From assembly GCF_002286815.1 (NCBI RefSeq), contig NZ_MUNM01000033.1:62001-126000 (forward strand): 64,000 bases of DNA, written 5' to 3'. Of the stretch, positions 11,940 through 21,058 are shown piece by piece (the first letter of the stretch is position 1; every line of letters starts with the position of its first letter). A program made the translations under genes and the position numbers. Under the pieces are notes generated by a model, which was not told the origin of the DNA, searched no databases, and worked only from the letters and a program-made list of their open reading frames with translations. This DNA is from Pseudomonas sp. PICF141. GTDB taxonomy: Bacteria; Pseudomonadota; Gammaproteobacteria; Pseudomonadales; Pseudomonadaceae.

Positions 11940-12290
11940 ATGGACGCTCTTTTTATCGAATTACCCGCATTTCAAAAGCATCGAAATGACTACCTGGACG
12001 ACGAACTGTTTCGCAGCTTTCAACTGGAGCTGCTGAAAAACCCGGAAACCGGCGACCTGGTGGAAGGTATGGGCGGGTTGCGAAAGGTCCGTTTCTCCGA
12101 CCAGCGACGAGGCAAAGGCAAGCGCAGTGGACTAAGGGTGATTTATTACTGGTGGTCGGGTTTTGATCAATTCTGGCTGTTCACCGTATATAGCAAACAC
12201 GAGCAAAACGACTTGTCGCCTTCCCAGAAGAAACTTTTCAGACAAACTCTATATAGCGAAATCAACACGAGATCCCACTATGAAACGTGA
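11940..12290 (+). CDS. higB: Type II toxin, HigB2/RelE family
   Basis: A 116-aa RelE-fold ribosome-dependent mRNA endonuclease toxin. It resembles Vibrio cholerae HigB2 along its length: MDALFIELPAFQKHRNDYL, the KNPETGDLVEGMGGLRKVR block, GKRSGLRVIYYW and FTVYSKHEQNDLS. Conserved basic residues (RKVR, KGKRSG) are those used for RNA contact in the family. The frame is open from 11862, but the ATG at 11940 matches family N-termini. Its last 11 nt overlap the antitoxin start, and the toxin-first order is typical of hig loci. Confidence 0.88.
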   Translation: MDALFIELPAFQKHRNDYLDDELFRSFQLELLKNPETGDLVEGMGGLRKVRFSDQRRGKGKRSGLRVIYYWWSGFDQFWLFTVYSKHEQNDLSPSQKKLFRQTLYSEINTRSHYET

Positions 12291-12594
12291 CATTTTTGCC
12301 GAACTGATGGAAGGCCTTGAAGCCTTGGCCGACGAGCGCCAAGGCAAGGTCACGCTGCGAACCCACAAGGTCAAACTGCCAAAACTGGTGCCAATCACTG
12401 CCGAGGAAGTGGTAGCTATACGCCAACAGCTCAACCTTTCCCGTTCGGTATTCGCGATGTACTTGCGCACCAACACCCGGACGCTGGAGAACTGGGAGCA
12501 AGGGCGGGCGAAACCTAATGCTCAGGCGACAACGCTGATCCGGCTGGTTGAGCGTTTTCCGGACACGGTTCAACAACTGGCGGCGCTGACCTGA
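12280..12594 (+). CDS. higA: Antitoxin, HigA2/XRE family
   Basis: This 104-aa antitoxin has an N-terminal toxin-binding segment (MKRDIFAELMEGLEAL) and a C-terminal XRE helix-turn-helix (LNLSRSVFAMYLRTNTRTLE, then NWEQGRAKPN). The same arrangement occurs in V. cholerae HigA2. It neutralises HigB and presumably represses the operon. The ATG lies 11 nt inside the toxin gene. A REPIN follows the stop, with no clear dedicated terminator. Confidence 0.9.
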   Translation: MKRDIFAELMEGLEALADERQGKVTLRTHKVKLPKLVPITAEEVVAIRQQLNLSRSVFAMYLRTNTRTLENWEQGRAKPNAQATTLIRLVERFPDTVQQLAALT

Positions 12595-12618
12595 AGTGTT
12601 TGCGGCGTATTCAATGAC

Positions 12619-12709
12619 GCCATCGCGAGCAGGCTCGCTCCCACAGGGGACGACGTTCTGTCAGAAAGAATGCGGTTCAATGTGGGGGCGAGCCTGCTCG
12701 CGATGGCGG
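12619..12709. repeat. REPIN (GCGAGCAGGCTCGC family)
   Basis: Two inverted arms, GCCATCGCGAGCAGGCTCGC with CTCCCACA (12619-12646) and its near-complement at about 12681-12707, flank a short unique centre. The same family recurs at 57187-57276. Confidence 0.9.
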
Positions 12710-12720
12710 TGGCACAGAGA

Positions 12721-12754
12721 CAAATAAAAACGGCACCTGTTGCGGTGCCGTTTT
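12721..12754 (-). terminator. Terminator of the glpSTPQUV-type operon
   Basis: An 11-bp stem (12727-12737 with 12744-12754, AAAACGGCACC) has a 6-nt loop. Read on the minus strand it ends in TTTTTATTTG, a good U-tract. It lies 21 bp beyond the substrate-binding-protein stop codon. Confidence 0.88.
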
Positions 12755-12774
12755 GCCTCACGCGGTCCCGCTGT

Positions 12775-14517
12775 TTACTTACGCGCCGCCTCCCACGATT
12801 TCAGCAGTTCGGCATAGCTCACGGTTTCGCCCTTCGGCTTCTCGTTCGCCAGTTTCGCTTTCGGCGCACCCGGCTGATCGAACCAGTACTGGGCATCCCG
12901 CTCAGGATTCATTTTCGGCCCACAGGTCGGTTGTACCTTGGAGCGCTCCAGACGGGTCAGGATTGCATCCTGATCCTTGGCCAGACCGTCCAGTGCCTGT
13001 TGCGGTGTTTTCTCGCCACTGGCCGCTTCAGCAATGTGGCTCCACCACAGTTGGGCCAAACGTGGATAGTCCGGCACGTTGGTCCCGGTCGGGGTCCATT
13101 GCACGCGGGCCGGGCTGCGATAGAACTCCACCAGACCACCCAGTTTCGGTGCCAGGTCGGTCATGGCTTGCGAGTTGATGTCCGACTCGCGGATCGGCGT
13201 CAGGCCGACGATGGTTTTCTTCAGGGATACGGTTTTCGAGGTCACGAACTGCGCGTACAGCCAGGCTGCGAGTTTTTGCTTTTCAGGCGTGGACTTGAGG
13301 AAGGTCCAGGAACCGGCGTCCTGATAACCGAGCTTCATGCCCTCCTCCCAGTACGGGCCTTTCGGCGAGGGTGCCATGCGCCATTTCGGCGTGCCGTCGG
13401 CGTTCATCACCGGCAGGCCCGGTTTGGTCATGTCGGCGGTAAACGCGGTGTACCAGAAGATCTGCTGGGCGATGTTGCCCTGGGACGGCACCGGCCCGGA
13501 TTCGGAGAAGGTCATGCCCGCCGCTTCCGGTGGCGCGTATTTTTTCATCCAGTCCACGTACTTGGTGGTCGCATACACCGCCGCCGGGCCGTTGGTATCG
13601 CCGCCGCGGGTCACGCTGGAGCCCACCGGATGACAATCCTCGACACGGATGCCCCACTCATCTACCGGCAAGCCGTTGGGAATGCCTTTATCGCCGGCAC
13701 CCGCCATGGAGAACCAGGCATCGGTAAAGCGCCAGCCCAGGGACGGGTCTTTCTTGCCGTAGTCCATGTGCCCATAGATACGCTTGCCGTCGATTTCCTT
13801 GACGTCTTCGCTGAAGAATTTGGCGATGTCTTCATAGGCCGACCAGTTCACCGGTACGCCCAGTTCATAACCGTATTTTTCTTTGAATTTCGCTTTCAGA
13901 TCCGCCCGCTCGAACCAGTCGGCGCGAAACCAGTAGAGGTTGGCGAACTGCTGGTCGGGCAGTTGATAAACTTTGCCATCCGGCGCGGTGGTGAACGAGA
14001 TACCGATGAAGTCTTTGAGGTCCAGGGTCGGTGAGGTGTAGGCCTTGCCTTCGTTGGCCATCAGGTCGGTGATCGATTCGGTCTTGCCGTAGCGAAAATG
14101 CGTACCGATCAGGTCGGAGTCGTTGACCCAGCCGTCATAGATATTCTTGTCCGATTGCATCTGGGTCTGCAGCTTTTCCACCACGTCGCCTTCCTGCAGC
14201 AGGTCGTGGGTCAGCTTGATCCCGGTGATCTCGGTAAAGGCCTTGGCCAGCGTTTTGGATTCATATTCGTGGGTCGCGATGGTTTCCGAAACCACCTTGA
14301 TGCTCATCCCGCGAAACGGCTCGGACGCCTTGATAAACCATTTCAACTCTTCGAGCTGCTGTTCCGGGGTCAGGGTGGACGGTTTGAATTCGCTGCCAAT
14401 CCATTTCTTGGCGGCGTCTTCATAGGCATCGGCCCAGGCCGCAGCACTCAAACCACTGAGTGCCAGCATGGCTGCCAATGAAACGCTATGTCGCAGCTTA
14501 TTGTTCTTGTCGAACAT
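12775..14517 (-). CDS. ABC transporter substrate-binding protein, glycerol (GlpV) type
   Basis: A 580-aa periplasmic binding protein. The N-terminus MFDKNNKLRHS, then SLAAMLALSGLSAAAWA, is a classical Sec signal peptide with cleavage after AWA (before DAYED). At 580 aa it is much longer than ordinary sugar-binding proteins. That length, with a neighbouring DUF2160 gene and two unequal ATPases, fits the rhizobial glycerol importer GlpSTPQUV (its GlpV). The ATG at 14517 has an AGGAGG site 5 nt upstream; the frame extends 11 codons further without a ribosome site. The substrate (glycerol or another small polyol) is inferred, because no glycerol kinase or dehydrogenase gene is nearby. Confidence 0.82.
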   Translation of the reverse strand: MFDKNNKLRHSVSLAAMLALSGLSAAAWADAYEDAAKKWIGSEFKPSTLTPEQQLEELKWFIKASEPFRGMSIKVVSETIATHEYESKTLAKAFTEITGIKLTHDLLQEGDVVEKLQTQMQSDKNIYDGWVNDSDLIGTHFRYGKTESITDLMANEGKAYTSPTLDLKDFIGISFTTAPDGKVYQLPDQQFANLYWFRADWFERADLKAKFKEKYGYELGVPVNWSAYEDIAKFFSEDVKEIDGKRIYGHMDYGKKDPSLGWRFTDAWFSMAGAGDKGIPNGLPVDEWGIRVEDCHPVGSSVTRGGDTNGPAAVYATTKYVDWMKKYAPPEAAGMTFSESGPVPSQGNIAQQIFWYTAFTADMTKPGLPVMNADGTPKWRMAPSPKGPYWEEGMKLGYQDAGSWTFLKSTPEKQKLAAWLYAQFVTSKTVSLKKTIVGLTPIRESDINSQAMTDLAPKLGGLVEFYRSPARVQWTPTGTNVPDYPRLAQLWWSHIAEAASGEKTPQQALDGLAKDQDAILTRLERSKVQPTCGPKMNPERDAQYWFDQPGAPKAKLANEKPKGETVSYAELLKSWEAARK

Positions 14518-14565
14518 AGAGACCTCCTGTTTAGGTTTCGGGACATGCATGCCGATCGATTTCGA

Positions 14566-14838
14566 CTAGCCCCAACGCATCACAGCCAACAGCCACACCA
14601 GGGACAACGCGAACGCCACCCAGATGCTCCAGTCGGTGACGCCGATTACCAGCAAATGCAGGTAGGCGCTGCCGAGAAGACCGATAAACAATCGATCGCC
14701 ACGGGTCGTGGCAATCGGCAAAAAACCACGCCGAGGGATGCTCGGCGAACGCAATTCCCAGGTCGTCATACCCGCCAGGATCAAGGCAATGACGCTGAAG
14801 AATGCCGCCGTGGGGCCAGTCCAACTCATCCATTCCAT
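14566..14838 (-). CDS. Small membrane protein, DUF2160/GlpU type
   Basis: A 90-aa protein with three hydrophobic segments (AAFFSVIALILAGMTTW; LFIGLLGSAYLHLLVIGV; WIVAFAL-like C-terminus). It corresponds to the small DUF2160 membrane protein (GlpU) that accompanies this importer class and whose exact role is unclear. Tandem ATGs occur at 14841 and 14838; the GAGGA site at 14846-14850 is 7 nt from the second, so 14838 is chosen. An open extension to 14895 overlaps the permease and is unlikely. Confidence 0.8.
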   Translation of the reverse strand: MEWMSWTGPTAAFFSVIALILAGMTTWELRSPSIPRRGFLPIATTRGDRLFIGLLGSAYLHLLVIGVTDWSIWVAFALSLVWLLAVMRWG

Positions 14839-14848
14839 CATCAGTTCC

Positions 14849-15649
<801 letters not shown>

Positions 15650-15657
15650 GGCAGGCC

Positions 15658-16524
15658 TCACCGATTGGCGTCAGCGTGAGTCATGGCGGTATAGAACAGC
15701 CACGACACCAACAGGATGATCAGGAAGTACACCAGCGAGAATGCAGCCGCCGGGCCGAGGTCGAATTGCCCGATGGCCATTTGGGTCAGCGTCTGACTCA
15801 GGAAGGTCGTGGCATTACCCGGACCGCCCCCCGTCAGCACGAAGGGTTCGGTGTAGATCATGAAGCTGTCCATGAACCGCAGCATCACCGCGATCAGCAG
15901 CACGCTTTTGAGCTTGGGCAATTGAATGTGTCGGAACACCGCCCAGGCCGACGCCCGATCAATCCGCGCCGCCTGGTAATACACGTCCGGAATCGCCCGC
16001 AAACCGGAGAAACACAACAGCGCCACCAGCGACGTCCAGTGCCAGACGTCCATCACCAACACCGTGACCCAGGCATCCATGGTGTTGGCCGCATAGTTGT
16101 AGTTGATGCCCATGGCGTTTAGGCTCGAGCCGAGCAAACCGATGTCGGCCCGGCCGAAAATCTGCCAGATGGTGCCAACCACGTTCCACGGAATCAGCAG
16201 CGGGATCGCCAGAATGATCAGCACCAGCGACGACCAGCGGCCCTTGGTCGGCATGGTCAGGGCGATGGCGATACCCAACGGGATTTCGATCAACAACACG
16301 CAGCCGGAGTAGATGAACTGACGCAGCAGCGAGTCATGCAACCGTGGATCGAGCAGCACCTGCCTGTACCAGTCGGCACCGACGAAGTAGCGGCTGGACT
16401 GATCGAAGATATCCTGCACCGAGTAGTTGACCACGGTCATCATCGGGATCACCGCACTGAACGCCACCAACAGGAACACCGGCAACACCAGCCACCAAGC
16501 CTTGTTGTTCTGCACCTTGTTCAT
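15658..16524 (-). CDS. ABC transporter permease, GlpP type
   Basis: This 288-aa MalF/UgpA-like permease has six helices and the coupling loop YYQAARIDRASAWAVFRHIQ. It heterodimerises with the downstream permease. The ATG at 16524 overlaps the stop of the upstream ATPase gene by 4 nt, which is consistent with translational coupling in the operon. Confidence 0.9.
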   Translation of the reverse strand: MNKVQNNKAWWLVLPVFLLVAFSAVIPMMTVVNYSVQDIFDQSSRYFVGADWYRQVLLDPRLHDSLLRQFIYSGCVLLIEIPLGIAIALTMPTKGRWSSLVLIILAIPLLIPWNVVGTIWQIFGRADIGLLGSSLNAMGINYNYAANTMDAWVTVLVMDVWHWTSLVALLCFSGLRAIPDVYYQAARIDRASAWAVFRHIQLPKLKSVLLIAVMLRFMDSFMIYTEPFVLTGGGPGNATTFLSQTLTQMAIGQFDLGPAAAFSLVYFLIILLVSWLFYTAMTHADANR

Positions 16525-17618
16525 GGCCGCACCTCCAACAGGTAATCATCGGCATAGACCATCAGCCATTGCGCCGGAAAACTGATGTACGCCGTGCCTT
16601 CGGGCACGGGTTTGTCTTCAGCCAGGCGAACTTTGAGCGCAGCGCCGTCGAGATTCAGGGTCATGATCTTGTAGGTGCCAAGGTCCTCGACGTGTACGAC
16701 CTGTGTCTGCATCGCGTCATCACAGGGTTCGTCCCACACGTGAACGAACTCCGGACGAATGCCGACCTTCAGGGTTTTCCATTCGGACTCGGCGATTCGT
16801 TTCTGCATCGCGTCGGACAATGGCAAATGAGTCCCGGCAAAACCGACACCGCCGGTTTGTGACTGGACCTCGATCAGGTTCATTCCCGGGCTGCCGATGA
16901 AATAACCGACAAAGGTATGGCTCGGTCGCTCGAACAATTCCCGTGGCGTACCGAACTGCACGATCTGGCCGCCATACATCACCGCGATCTTGTCAGCGAA
17001 GGTCGAAGCTTCGAGCTGATCATGGGTGACGTAGACCATGGTGATATTGAACTGCTCGTGGATCTGCTTGAGCTTGCGCCGCAGCTTCCATTTCAGGTGT
17101 GGGTCGATCACCGTCAGCGGTTCATCGAACAGGATCGCCGACACGTCATCGCGCACCAGCCCACGGCCCATGGAGACTTTCTGTTTTTCATCGGCGGTAA
17201 GGTTGCGCGCCTTTTTGTACAGCAGTGCCTGAAGGTCGAGGACTTCGGCGATTTCCTGCACCTTGGTGTGAATTTTCGCTTCCGCCATGCCTTGATTGCG
17301 CAACGGGAAGGCCAGGTTATCGAACACCGTCATGGTGTCGTAGACCACCGGAAACTGGAAAACCTGAGCAATGTTGCGCTTTTCCGGAGTCAGCTCGTTG
17401 ACCACTTTACGGTCAAACAGCACCTGGCCCTGAGACGGGCTGAGCAACCCGGAAATGATGTTGAGCAAGGTCGATTTGCCGCACCCCGAAGGCCCTAGCA
17501 GCGCATAGGCACCGCCCTGCTCCCAGACGTGGTCCATCTCGCGAATCGCGTAATCCTCAGGGCCGGCCGGCGTCGCTGTGTAGCTGTGGGCAAGGTTCTG
17601 CAAACGGATCTCGGCCAT
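16521..17618 (-). CDS. ABC transporter ATP-binding protein with degenerate signature, GlpT type
   Basis: This 365-aa UgpC/MalK-like ATPase has an NBD followed by a C-terminal OB-type regulatory domain. Walker A is canonical (GPSGCGKST, from residue 42), the Walker B Glu166 (ILFDEP) is present, and the switch His199 (VTHDQLEA) is present. The ABC signature is not: LTADE (140-144) stands where LSGGQ is expected. The partner ATPase has the complementary defects, so the heterodimer should have one consensus and one degenerate ATP site. The gene meets its neighbour in a TGATG stop/start overlap. Confidence 0.9.
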   Translation of the reverse strand: MAEIRLQNLAHSYTATPAGPEDYAIREMDHVWEQGGAYALLGPSGCGKSTLLNIISGLLSPSQGQVLFDRKVVNELTPEKRNIAQVFQFPVVYDTMTVFDNLAFPLRNQGMAEAKIHTKVQEIAEVLDLQALLYKKARNLTADEKQKVSMGRGLVRDDVSAILFDEPLTVIDPHLKWKLRRKLKQIHEQFNITMVYVTHDQLEASTFADKIAVMYGGQIVQFGTPRELFERPSHTFVGYFIGSPGMNLIEVQSQTGGVGFAGTHLPLSDAMQKRIAESEWKTLKVGIRPEFVHVWDEPCDDAMQTQVVHVEDLGTYKIMTLNLDGAALKVRLAEDKPVPEGTAYISFPAQWLMVYADDYLLEVRP

Positions 17619-18712
17619 CAGGCAACCCTCGCAATGCGTCGACCAGGCGCCTGGACCAGCCGCCCCTGACTATCGAACACAAACAGTTTATGGGTCGGGA
17701 TATAGATGCGAATCGGCGCATCGACGTCGTATTCGTGAACACCCGGCAAGTGCAGCACCAGCAGGAAATACTCGTTGCGCACGTGCAAGAAAGTTTCCGA
17801 ACCGCTGATCTCGGCCACCTCGACGGTCACCGCCAATTCCAGATCGTCGTCGTTGCTCGGCACCAGTGAAATGTGGCTGGGGCGCACACCGAAACGGAAC
17901 TCGCCCTCGCCCACCGGTCGCAGATCGACGTTCAACGGGAAGTGCACGAAATTTGCGAAACTCACTTCATTGCCGGCGATGCGCCCCGGCATCAGATTGA
18001 TCGGCGGCTCGGAAAACAGCTCCGCCGCCAGCACGGTTTGCGGCTGGTGGTACACCTCGGAGGACTTGCCGCTCTGAATCACCCGACCTTCGTGAAGAAT
18101 CGTGGTGGTGCCGCCCAGCGCCAGAGCTTCATTGGGTTCCGTGGTGGCATAAATCGCAATGGTCTGCCGGGCCTTGAACAGCTCGCGCATTTCCTGGCGC
18201 AGCTCTTCGCGCAGCTTGTAGTCGAGGTTGACCAGCGGCTCGTCGAACAGAATCAGCTCGGCATCCTTGACCAGCGCCCGGGCCATGGCCGTGCGCTGTT
18301 GCTGACCGCCAGAAAGTTCCAAAGGATACCGCTGCAGGAACTTCTCGATACGCAGCATCTTCGCGGTGTCCAGCACTTTGCTCTGGATCAGCTCGTTGGA
18401 AACGCCGGACTGGCGCAGCGGCGAGGCGATGTTCTCGAACACCGTCATGGTCGGGTAATTGATGAACTGCTGATAGACCATCGACACATTACGTAAACGC
18501 ACCGGACGTTGAGTGACGTCGACGCCGTTCATCAGGATGCGACCGCTGTCGGGCTTGTCCAGACCTGCCATCAGGCGCATGAGGCTGGTTTTGCCGGACA
18601 GGGTGCGACCGAGCAAAACATTGAACGATCCGGGTTCGAAGTTAAGGCACGCATCGTCGATCCAGGTTTGCCCTTCGACGGTACGGCTGACGTGCTCCAG
18701 GACTAGTGACAT
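17618..18712 (-). CDS. ABC transporter ATP-binding protein lacking the switch histidine, GlpS type
   Basis: The 364-aa first gene of the importer operon. The signature LSGGQ (133-137) and Walker B LILFDE with Glu158 are canonical. Walker A is GRTLSGKT (35-42), a non-standard interior. The H-loop His is replaced by Thr191 (IYATTEPNEA instead of VTHDQxEA). The C-terminal half is the OB-type regulatory domain of the MalK/UgpC class. ATG at 18712, about 33 nt downstream of the expected start of the sigma-54 promoter at 18756-18771. Confidence 0.9.
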   Translation of the reverse strand: MSLVLEHVSRTVEGQTWIDDACLNFEPGSFNVLLGRTLSGKTSLMRLMAGLDKPDSGRILMNGVDVTQRPVRLRNVSMVYQQFINYPTMTVFENIASPLRQSGVSNELIQSKVLDTAKMLRIEKFLQRYPLELSGGQQQRTAMARALVKDAELILFDEPLVNLDYKLREELRQEMRELFKARQTIAIYATTEPNEALALGGTTTILHEGRVIQSGKSSEVYHQPQTVLAAELFSEPPINLMPGRIAGNEVSFANFVHFPLNVDLRPVGEGEFRFGVRPSHISLVPSNDDDLELAVTVEVAEISGSETFLHVRNEYFLLVLHLPGVHEYDVDAPIRIYIPTHKLFVFDSQGRLVQAPGRRIARVA

Positions 18713-18755
18713 GGCTCGGCCTTTTTATTATTGAGTCAAGCGACCGGTGCACTAC

Positions 18756-18771
18756 AGCGACATTCGTGCCA
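18756..18771 (-). promoter_or_regulatory. Sigma-54 promoter of the ABC importer operon
   Basis: On the minus strand the text is TGGCACGAATGTCGCT. Compared with the consensus TGGCACG-N4-TTGCW it differs at one core base (TCGCT), and the GG and GC dinucleotides are exactly 10 nt apart. The predicted start is about 30 nt before the ATG at 18712. A sigma-54 activator gene is divergently transcribed from the same gap. No experimental start is known here. Confidence 0.82.
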
Positions 18772-18814
18772 GAAATCCCAAGCGATTGATCTGGCTTGAA
18801 AATCCTTCAAATGG

Positions 18815-18905
18815 AGGAACAACCGCGTTCGTAGCTGAACAGAAATGAACAACCGCGACTGAACAATTGAACAGTTCAAAGATTGACAATGAACAATAGT
18901 GAACA
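18815..18905. promoter_or_regulatory. TGAAC repeat array, probable activator (UAS) sites
   Basis: Six same-strand TGAAC repeats begin at 18836, 18846, 18860, 18868, 18890 and 18900. One of them forms TTGAAC-A-GTTCAA (18867-18879). A direct repeat GAACAACCGCG occurs at 18817 and 18847. The array lies about 45-135 bp upstream of the -24 element of the sigma-54 promoter, the normal range for enhancer binding. It is likely bound by the product of the adjacent regulator; binding itself is inferred. Confidence 0.65.
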
Positions 18906-18938
18906 ACACTCTACAGACGTTTCAGCCACACATTGCCC

Positions 18939-19006
18939 TGTAGGAGCCAGGCTTGCCGGCGAAGGCGTCGTCGAAATCGCCTTCGCCGGCAAGCCTGTCT
19001 CCTACA
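18939..19006. repeat. REPIN in the regulator leader
   Basis: Two inverted arms (TGTAGGAGCCAGGCTTGCCG ... and its complement ending CTCCTACA) lie about 90 nt upstream of the activator gene. With the sigma-54 promoter and the TGAAC array it accounts for most of the 384-bp divergent gap 18713-19096. Confidence 0.9.
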
Positions 19007-19096
19007 GGTATGCGTCGTGCCAGAAACACGTGCGAAATGTGCTCTTGTGCGTGAAACCCATAAAAACAATAAAAGCTTGCTCAGAGATCGACTGCC

Positions 19097-20947
19097 ATGG
19101 CCGCACCTGCCCCGCCGCTCTCCCACGACGCCATCATCCAGGATTCCTGGTCACGCTGCCGCGCGTTCGGGCTCGATCACCAAAGTACGCCAGCGTTCGA
19201 TCAGCTACCCGCCGATGGCATCGCCCAGTTGCTGGAGAGCCAGCATGCACTGGTGCAGACCACCCATCAGGAAGTGCTGCCGTATTACGAGAACATCCTC
19301 AGCAACTCCAATTGCCTGATCATGCTCGCCGACAATCAGGGCCAGGTGCTGACGTCCTGGGGTACCCAGCGTTTCATCGAGCCGAGCCTGACTCGCGGTT
19401 TCAGCGCCGGCGCCAGCTGGATGGAGCGTTGCAGCGGGACCAATGCGATCGGCACCGCGTTGGCGTGCGAACAGGCAGTGCACATCGAGCACGATGAACA
19501 TTTTCTCAAGGCCAACCGCTTCATGACTGGGTCCGCCGCGCCGATTTTCGATGCCGAGCGCAAGGTGATCGCGGTGCTGGATGTGTCCAGCGACAGCTAT
19601 CTGCCGCCGTCGCATACCTTGGGCATGGTCAAGATGATGAGCCAGACCGTGGAGAACCGGCTGATCCTCAACCTGTTCCACGGCCAGCATTTCCAGTTGA
19701 CCTTCAACACCGGGTTGAACAACCTCGACAGCCAATGGGCCGGGTTGCTGATCTTCGACGAAACCGGTCAGGTGCTGTCGGCCAATCGCCGGGCCGACAA
19801 TCTGCTGGGCATCAGCCTGTCGCGGGTCAGTGTCGAAAGCCTGTTCAAAGTCTCATTGCTGGAATTGCTGAACCAACCGGACGATGTGCCATTTGCCCTG
19901 CAAGCCTCGGGACGTAACCGGTTCCAGTGCCTGCTGAAACGGCCGAAACAGGCGCCGATTCGGGCCCGTCTGTTTTCTGAACCTGAGCGGGCTGAACCCA
20001 CGGTACCCGCGCCCGCCGCCATCAGCCTCAACACCCTGCATTTTGGCGACAGCCGCGTGGAAAAAGCCGTGCGCCAGGCCGAGCGCTTGCTGGAAAAGGA
20101 CATTCCGCTGCTCATTCATGGGGAAACCGGGGTTGGCAAGGAAGTCTTCGTCAAAGCGCTGCATCAGGCCAGCTCGCGCAGTAAACAACCGTTCATAGCC
20201 GTCAACTGTGCAGCGATCCCCGCCGAACTGGTGGAGTCCGAATTGTTTGGCTATGAAAAAGGCGCGTTCACCGGTGCCAATCAGAAAGGCAGCATCGGAC
20301 TGATCCGCAAGGCCGACAAAGGCACCCTGTTCCTCGATGAAATCGGCGACATGCCGCTGCCGACCCAGGCCCGGCTGCTGCGGGTATTGCAAGAGCGTTG
20401 TGTGCAACCGGTGGGCAGCAGCGAGTTGTTCCCGGTGGACATTCGAATCATTTCAGCGACCAACCGCTCGCTACGCGAACAGGTTCAGCTGGGGCGGTTT
20501 CGTGAGGATCTGTATTACCGCATCGGCGGATTGACCCTGGAACTGCCGCCACTGCGGGAACGCAGCGATAAGGAAGCGTTGTTCAAACGGCTGTGGGAAC
20601 AGCACCGCGAACCGAGCCAATGGGCCGGCTTGAGCCGTGAAGTAATGGCGCTGTTCAGTCGTCATCCGTGGCCGGGGAATTTGCGCCAGGTCAGCAGTGT
20701 GATGCAGGTGGCATTGGCCATGGCCGAGGAACAACCCGTGCGGCCGGAGCATTTGCCGGATGATTTTTTTGTCGATCTGGAGATGGAGCCGGTGGATTCG
20801 CCGGAGCCGATAATCGTCGACCTCAATGATGCCGAGGAATTGAATCGGCAGTTGCAGGCGGCTGGAGGGAATATTTCCCATTTAGCCCGCAGACTTGGGG
20901 TTAGTCGTAATACCCTTTACAAGCGATTGCGCCAGGCAGGTGACTGA
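19097..20947 (+). CDS. Sigma-54-dependent transcriptional activator, AcoR-like
   Basis: A 616-aa enhancer-binding protein. The N-terminal part (about 60-200) is a GAF-type sensor and there is no phosphoacceptor receiver domain. The AAA+ domain has Walker A GETGVGKE near residue 342 and the sigma-54 contact loop GAFTGA near 389. The C-terminus (NISHLARRLGVSRNTLYKRL) is a Fis-type helix-turn-helix. This is the AcoR class, which senses small alcohol-type ligands directly. It is divergent from the importer operon, which has a matching sigma-54 promoter, so it very probably activates it. The ATG at 19097 has only a weak ribosome site. Confidence 0.9.
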   Translation: MAAPAPPLSHDAIIQDSWSRCRAFGLDHQSTPAFDQLPADGIAQLLESQHALVQTTHQEVLPYYENILSNSNCLIMLADNQGQVLTSWGTQRFIEPSLTRGFSAGASWMERCSGTNAIGTALACEQAVHIEHDEHFLKANRFMTGSAAPIFDAERKVIAVLDVSSDSYLPPSHTLGMVKMMSQTVENRLILNLFHGQHFQLTFNTGLNNLDSQWAGLLIFDETGQVLSANRRADNLLGISLSRVSVESLFKVSLLELLNQPDDVPFALQASGRNRFQCLLKRPKQAPIRARLFSEPERAEPTVPAPAAISLNTLHFGDSRVEKAVRQAERLLEKDIPLLIHGETGVGKEVFVKALHQASSRSKQPFIAVNCAAIPAELVESELFGYEKGAFTGANQKGSIGLIRKADKGTLFLDEIGDMPLPTQARLLRVLQERCVQPVGSSELFPVDIRIISATNRSLREQVQLGRFREDLYYRIGGLTLELPPLRERSDKEALFKRLWEQHREPSQWAGLSREVMALFSRHPWPGNLRQVSSVMQVALAMAEEQPVRPEHLPDDFFVDLEMEPVDSPEPIIVDLNDAEELNRQLQAAGGNISHLARRLGVSRNTLYKRLRQAGD

Positions 20948-20949
20948 TC

Positions 20950-21058
20950 ATTCCCACGCTCCGCGTGGGAATGCCTCAACGGACGCTCCGCGTTTGGCTC
21001 TCGAAAGAGACGCAGAGCGCCCCGGGCTGCATTCCCACGCAGAGCGTGGGAGCGATCA
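20950..21058. repeat. REPIN (ATTCCCACGC family)
   Basis: Inverted arms based on ATTCCCACGCTCCGCGTGGG (20951 onward) and TCCCACGCAGAGCGTGGGA (to about 21050) fill the gap between the activator and cysS, whose stop codons converge. The same family is at 33044-33155. Confidence 0.88.

Noticed and set aside
12670..14034. A 454-codon plus-strand frame opposite the substrate-binding protein.
   Set aside because: It begins inside a REPIN, crosses a terminator and is antisense to a gene with a signal peptide, family match and ribosome site.
18883..19497. A 204-codon frame through the REPIN into the activator gene.
   Set aside because: Out of frame with the activator, made partly of repeat sequence.
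20950..21058. Repeated TTCCCACGC units considered as a CRISPR or phage attachment site.
   Set aside because: Units are inverted, not regularly spaced direct repeats, and the same element recurs at 33044; it is a REPIN.
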